A DNA stretch of 64,000 nt from Mycobacterium montefiorense (GTDB lineage: Bacteria; Actinomycetota; Actinomycetes; Mycobacteriales; Mycobacteriaceae): assembly GCF_003112775.1 (NCBI RefSeq), contig NZ_BFCH01000021.1:1-64000 (forward strand). Reading direction: 5' to 3'. Of the stretch, positions 60,323 to 64,000 are shown one piece after another. The position numbers were made by a program, and so were the translations under genes. Within the stretch, counting starts at the first letter, position 1. Each line of letters begins with the position of its first letter. The notes beneath the pieces were generated by a model. The model was not told the DNA's origin. It was given only the letters and a program-made list of their open reading frames with translations, and ran no database searches.

Positions 60323-61550
60323 ATGACTGCTGCCGCAGTGGATCTATCCGATTTCGCGTTGTGGCGTAACGGTTTTCCCGACGAGTTGTTCACCGAGTTG
60401 CGGCGCACCAAGCCACTTTTCCGACACGACATGACGCCGGGCGTGGCGCAGACCGTGCACCGTGATTTCTGGGTCGCGACCAAACACCGGCACGCGGTCC
60501 GCCTGCACCGCGACACCGAGTCGTTCACCGCGGCTGACGGCCCACTCATTCAACCGGTCGCCATGTTCTCGTCGTCCCCCACGATCATCACGCTGGACCC
60601 GCCGGACCTGAACAAGCGCCGCAAGCTGATTTCCAACGCTTTCAACCCGCGTGCGATCGCCAAACTCGAAGACGGCATCCGGGCGCGTGCGGCGCGGATG
60701 ATCGACGCCCTGCTCACCAAGGGCGGCGGGGATTGGATCGAGGACGTCGCCGACGCGTTGCCGATGACGGTGATCGGCGACATCATCGGCATCCCGGACG
60801 ACGACCGGCCCCGAATATTCGACCTCTTCGACCGCATCCTCAAGGCGCTCGCGCCCGAGCGGGCAGGTAGAACTCGAGCTCTTCGCCTCGGTCTTCGGAT
60901 ACGCGACCGACCTCACCGCCGAAAAGCGGCGCAACCCAACCGACGACATCTGGAGCACACTGGCGTCCGCGGAGATCACCGGTGACGATGGCGAGCAGTT
61001 CAGCCTGCCCGGAAACGAACTCGACTTCTTCTTTTTCGTGCTGGCCTTTGCCGGCAGCGACACCACCAAGAACGCCCTGGCCATCGGGCTGCAGGCGTTC
61101 GTCGGCAATCCCGAGCAGATCGAACGCTATCGCGAGGATGAAGCGCTGCGGCCCGGCGCCGTCGAGGAGGTGCTGCGCTGGGCGTCGCCGGTGGCGTACT
61201 GGACGCGCACCGCGAAAGTCGACGTGGAGATGGACGGCCAGCACATTCCGGCGGGCGACCGGGTGGTGTCGACGCTGCGTTCAGCCAACCGCGACGAGGA
61301 GGTCTTCGAGTCCCCGTTCACCTTCGACATCGGCCGGCAGCCCAACCCGCACGTCGCTTTTGGCGGCGGCGGGCCACACCACTGCCTGGGTGCGATGCTC
61401 GCGCGGGCCGAACTGCGGGCGGTGCTCGACGAACTGCTGCTGCGCTGCGATCGCATCGAAATCGGGCCTGCCAAGGTGTCGTATCCGAACCTGACCACCA
61501 ACATGTCGATCTATGACGAGATGGCGATCTCGCTGACCGCGCGGCGCTGA
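60323..61550 (+). pseudogene. Cytochrome P450 gene broken by a +1 frameshift
   Basis: From the ATG at 60323 the first frame encodes the N-terminal half (AFNPRAIAKLEDGIRARAARM near residue 115, TVIGDIIGIPDDDRP) and turns to nonsense after about 60862; the next frame resumes with QVELELFASVFGYATDLTAEKR and carries the I-helix AFAGSDTTKNA, EEVLR (K-helix), and heme loop FGGGGPHHCLGAML. One extra base near 60857-60864 (CGAGCGGGC) explains the shift. The heme Cys and I-helix Thr remain intact. Either a true pseudogene or a sequencing error. Confidence 0.85.
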
Positions 61551-61551
61551 C

Positions 61552-61746
61552 TCAGTCTTCGTGGATTCGCAGCGCGGCTTTCGGGCATTGCTCCACCGCG
61601 GCGCGCACGTCGATCTCGCGATCCGGCGGCACCGGGCCGTCCGCGATCTGCACCACGTCCTCGTCGCCCAGCTCGAAGATGTCGGGGGCCAGCGATTCAC
61701 AGAAGCCTTGTGCCTCACACAATGTCTCGTCGACTGTCACGCGCAT
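61552..61746 (-). CDS. 3Fe-4S ferredoxin
   Basis: 64 residues from the ATG at 61746. Cluster Cys: C-x5-C (CEAQGFC near 9-15) and CPKAAL near 53, the pattern of single [3Fe-4S] ferredoxins that feed P450s. Its stop lies 2 bp from the convergent P450 end. Probably the electron donor of the neighbouring P450. Confidence 0.92.
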   Translation of the reverse strand: MRVTVDETLCEAQGFCESLAPDIFELGDEDVVQIADGPVPPDREIDVRAAVEQCPKAALRIHED

Positions 61747-61785
61747 CAGATGCCTCACTCTCTACGGTCCTCTGGGAAGGGACTC

Positions 61786-64000
61786 CTACAGGCCCTTGGG
61801 GCGGGTTCCGATCACCCCGCTGGCGGTGAGGTTTGCCAATTCCTCGTCGGTCAGCCCGCACCGATCGCGCAGTACTTCTCCATTGTGCTCGCCCAGCAGC
61901 GGCGGTGGGCGCAACAGCCACCGGTCCTGGCCGGACAGCGCTGCGAACGGCGGGCACGGATACTGCGCCGACCCGATGCTCGAATGCTGCAGCGTCTCGA
62001 AGAAACCCCGATCGCGCAGCTGGGGGTTCTCGGTCACCAGCGACGGCGAGACCACCGGCGCGGCGGGAACACCCGCGCCGGCCAGCCGCTCCACCGTCGA
62101 GCCCAGTGGCTGCTCGGCGAACCATTGCTGCAGCCGGTGATCTATGTCGTCGGCCCGTTCGCGACGGCCGTCGGCGGTGGCCAGTCCCTCGTCGCACCAG
62201 GCCGGTCGCCCCATCACCTCGACGAGCGCAAGCCAGTGCTGGTCGTCACGCACGATGACCGCGATCCAATCGTCCTTTTCTGGCGCGCCGGCACACCGGT
62301 AGATGTTCTGGACGAACCCGCCGTGACCGCGATTGCCACGGCGGCTCAACGTCTTTCCGAAGACCTCGGATTCGATCGCCTGTATCGCGGTGGCGTTCAG
62401 CACCGTTTCCAGCATCGGCAGCTCGACCTGCAGACCAATTCCGGTGCGTTCGGCGAAGTTCAGCGCGGCCAGCACGGCGAACGCGGCGTGCACCCCGGCC
62501 AGCGGATCGCAGGCACCCCGCGGCGTCACCGGCGGAGCGTCCGGCAGTCCGGTCACCCAGGCCAGCCCCGCGAGCTGCTCCATGGTGGGGGCGAAGCCGA
62601 CCCGTTCGCGCCACGGGCCGTCCAGCCCGAACGCGGGCATGCGGGCGACGACGAGTTTGGGATTGACCTCGAGCAGCACATCGGCGGTCAACCCGAACTG
62701 GTCCATCACCCGCGGCGAGAAGTTCTCGATCACCACGTCGGCGCCGGACGCCAACTTCTTGAACAGCCGACGCCCCTCCTCGGATCCCAAATCCAGTGTG
62801 ACCGAACGCTTGTTGGTGTTCATCGCATGGAAAACCCAGCCGTACTCCCACCAGTCGTCAACGTCTTTGCGCATACCGCCGGAGTACCGAATGCCGTCGG
62901 GGCGCTGGATCGACTCCACTTTGATCACCTCGGCACCGAACGCCGCCAGCAGGTGGGTTGCTGCCGGCCCGGCCCAGAAGGCGGTCAGATCGACGATCCG
63001 GACGCCTTCCAATGGGCGTGCTAGCTTGGCCGGCTGGATCTCAGATTGACTTGTACACCAAGGAGATTCGTCGTTGTCCGCGCCCGGGGCGGCGGTGTCT
63101 CCCACCGGGGCCGCCGCGCACTGCGACATCAGCCACGGCGCACGGGGCTGATGAAAGCCGGCGGGGTTTTGCACGAATACCCCACGCTCGGTGGCGTATT
63201 CCACGTCACGGATGGTGGCGCCGTTGCCCAGCGACGCGATCGGCAGCCGGAACAGTTGCCCGAGCTCGACGATCTCCGCCACGGACCGCTGCGCCAGCCA
63301 CGGGCCGATCTGTTCGCGGATCAGGTCGCGGTAGCCCCAGCGGCCGATCTGAAAACGCAGCTGCTCAATCTCTTCCAGGCCCGGGCACTCGACCATCGCC
63401 AGGAAGTCGAGCCACTGCTGGCCGGTGACCATGGTGATCCCGACGTAGCCGTCCTGGGCCGGCTCGATCGACGGGACTTCGGTGGTGCGGCTGATCGGCG
63501 GCACCCGCAGCAACTGCGAATGCAGCCATTCGCTGCTCTGCATCAACGTCATCGCCTCGAGCATGGACAGGTCGAGATGCTCGCCGGGACCGCCCCGTTC
63601 GACGCGGCGGCGCACGGCCAGCGCACCGAACGCGGCGAACACCCCGCCCATGTACTCGCCCAGGTCGCCGCCGATCGAAATCGGTGGCCCGGCCGGATCA
63701 CCGCGGAAACCCGGCGAGCCCGCCCAGGCCTGCAAGGTGAACTCGGTGGCGGCGCGATCGGCATACGGTCCGGTCCAGCCGAAGTCGGAGATCGTGACGA
63801 CGACCGCCCGCGGCGCGTCGGCCAACAGCTGGTGCGGATCGATGCCCAGCGCCGCGGCGCGCGATGGACCGGCGGTGAGGATGATCACGTCGGCGGCGGC
63901 CAATTCGGCCCGAAACCGCTCGGAGTCGGGCGCGAAGGTCATGCTGCGTTTTCCCGCGCTGAGGTAGCTGTAAAACGGCGACGCCTGGTCATCGGCCACC
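61786..64000 (-). CDS. Two-domain CaiB/BaiF-type CoA-transferase, 5' end outside the window
   Basis: About 737 visible residues; the frame is open to the window end and the N-terminal part of the first domain is missing. Two consecutive type III CoA-transferase domains: SYLSAGKRSMTF, GGPGEHLDLSMLEAMTLMQSSEW; and after a linker near 320 LEGVRIVDLTAFWAGPAATHLLAAFGAEVIKVES, NTNKRSVTLDLGSEEGRRLF, VVIENFSPRVMDQFG. Tandem copies in one chain are known in catabolic clusters. Catalytic Asp (E-N-F/D region) of each half not certain by eye. Moves CoA between acids. Confidence 0.9.
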   Translation of the reverse strand, partial: VADDQASPFYSYLSAGKRSMTFAPDSERFRAELAAADVIILTAGPSRAAALGIDPHQLLADAPRAVVVTISDFGWTGPYADRAATEFTLQAWAGSPGFRGDPAGPPISIGGDLGEYMGGVFAAFGALAVRRRVERGGPGEHLDLSMLEAMTLMQSSEWLHSQLLRVPPISRTTEVPSIEPAQDGYVGITMVTGQQWLDFLAMVECPGLEEIEQLRFQIGRWGYRDLIREQIGPWLAQRSVAEIVELGQLFRLPIASLGNGATIRDVEYATERGVFVQNPAGFHQPRAPWLMSQCAAAPVGDTAAPGADNDESPWCTSQSEIQPAKLARPLEGVRIVDLTAFWAGPAATHLLAAFGAEVIKVESIQRPDGIRYSGGMRKDVDDWWEYGWVFHAMNTNKRSVTLDLGSEEGRRLFKKLASGADVVIENFSPRVMDQFGLTADVLLEVNPKLVVARMPAFGLDGPWRERVGFAPTMEQLAGLAWVTGLPDAPPVTPRGACDPLAGVHAAFAVLAALNFAERTGIGLQVELPMLETVLNATAIQAIESEVFGKTLSRRGNRGHGGFVQNIYRCAGAPEKDDWIAVIVRDDQHWLALVEVMGRPAWCDEGLATADGRRERADDIDHRLQQWFAEQPLGSTVERLAGAGVPAAPVVSPSLVTENPQLRDRGFFETLQHSSIGSAQYPCPPFAALSGQDRWLLRPPPLLGEHNGEVLRDRCGLTDEELANLTASGVIGTRPKGL

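Overview
The window is chromosomal DNA from a high-G+C mycobacterium, most likely a slow-growing non-tuberculous species. Evidence is the single-polypeptide type I fatty acid synthase next to acpS, the MmpS-like, LmeA-like and Tat-exported DUF1906 proteins, many FadE/FadD/EchA/MaoC/P450 genes, and a gene order that I recognise from memory as the M. tuberculosis Rv2498c-Rv2525c segment. I could not run an alignment.

Layout. 1-4.8 kb: a cut LmeA-like protein, a YdeI-type protein, a crotonase, a BASS-family transporter, a small secreted protein and an SDR. 4.9-13.4 kb: the branched-chain (leucine/itaconate) catabolic operon accD1-accA1-fadE19-MaoC-citE (minus strand) with its TetR regulator bkaR; both promoters carry a GTTAAT-N4-ATTAAC operator. 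scoA/scoB/fadD35, expected between accD1 and bkaR, are missing and a lipase and an NTF2-like gene sit there. 13.5-20.6 kb: MmpS-like protein, UMF1-type transporter, mycolate-motif reductase, HerA-like ATPase, orn, tRNA-His and an LdtMt2-type L,D-transpeptidase.

20.9-30.0 kb is an integrated genomic island. It starts in the 3' end of tRNA-Lys(CTT) and is bounded by a perfect 44-bp direct repeat (20926-20969 and 29939-29982). It holds two decayed tyrosine integrase tails, each behind a copy of the tRNA end, so it looks like two related elements stacked in tandem. Cargo: a nucleotidyltransferase (AbiEii/MenT-like) with an HTH partner and palindromic operator, a small HTH-like gene with five tandem copies of a 5-bp repeat in its coding sequence, several unknown small genes, a lipoprotein, a RibD-like deaminase fused to an unknown domain, and a membrane-anchored HNH nuclease. 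This is the best candidate for an undescribed (possibly defensive) system.

30.1-50.4 kb returns to the conserved backbone: DUF3556 protein, DUF3618 protein, bcp, a P450, a small secreted protein plus a decayed copy of it, an M20 peptidase, acpS, fas and the Rv2525c-like DUF1906 protein. Between fas and the DUF1906 gene a 3.4-kb segment (amidase remnant, MFS exporter, NTF2-like gene, HxlR regulator) is bracketed by a nearly identical 240-bp direct repeat of the DUF1906 3' end. The HxlR gene and the MFS operon share a GTTCA-N5-TGAAY site.

50.5-64 kb is an accessory catabolic region: MerR regulator, two Rieske oxygenases, an AttH/CrtC-like lipocalin protein, an aldehyde dehydrogenase, an operon with an acyl-CoA ligase, two hot-dog dehydratases, an NTF2-like and a DinB-like protein, a frameshifted P450, a 3Fe-4S ferredoxin and a two-domain CaiB CoA-transferase cut by the window end. 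Together they suggest oxidation and CoA-dependent breakdown of a hydrophobic (terpenoid or steroid-like) substrate; the substrate cannot be told from sequence.
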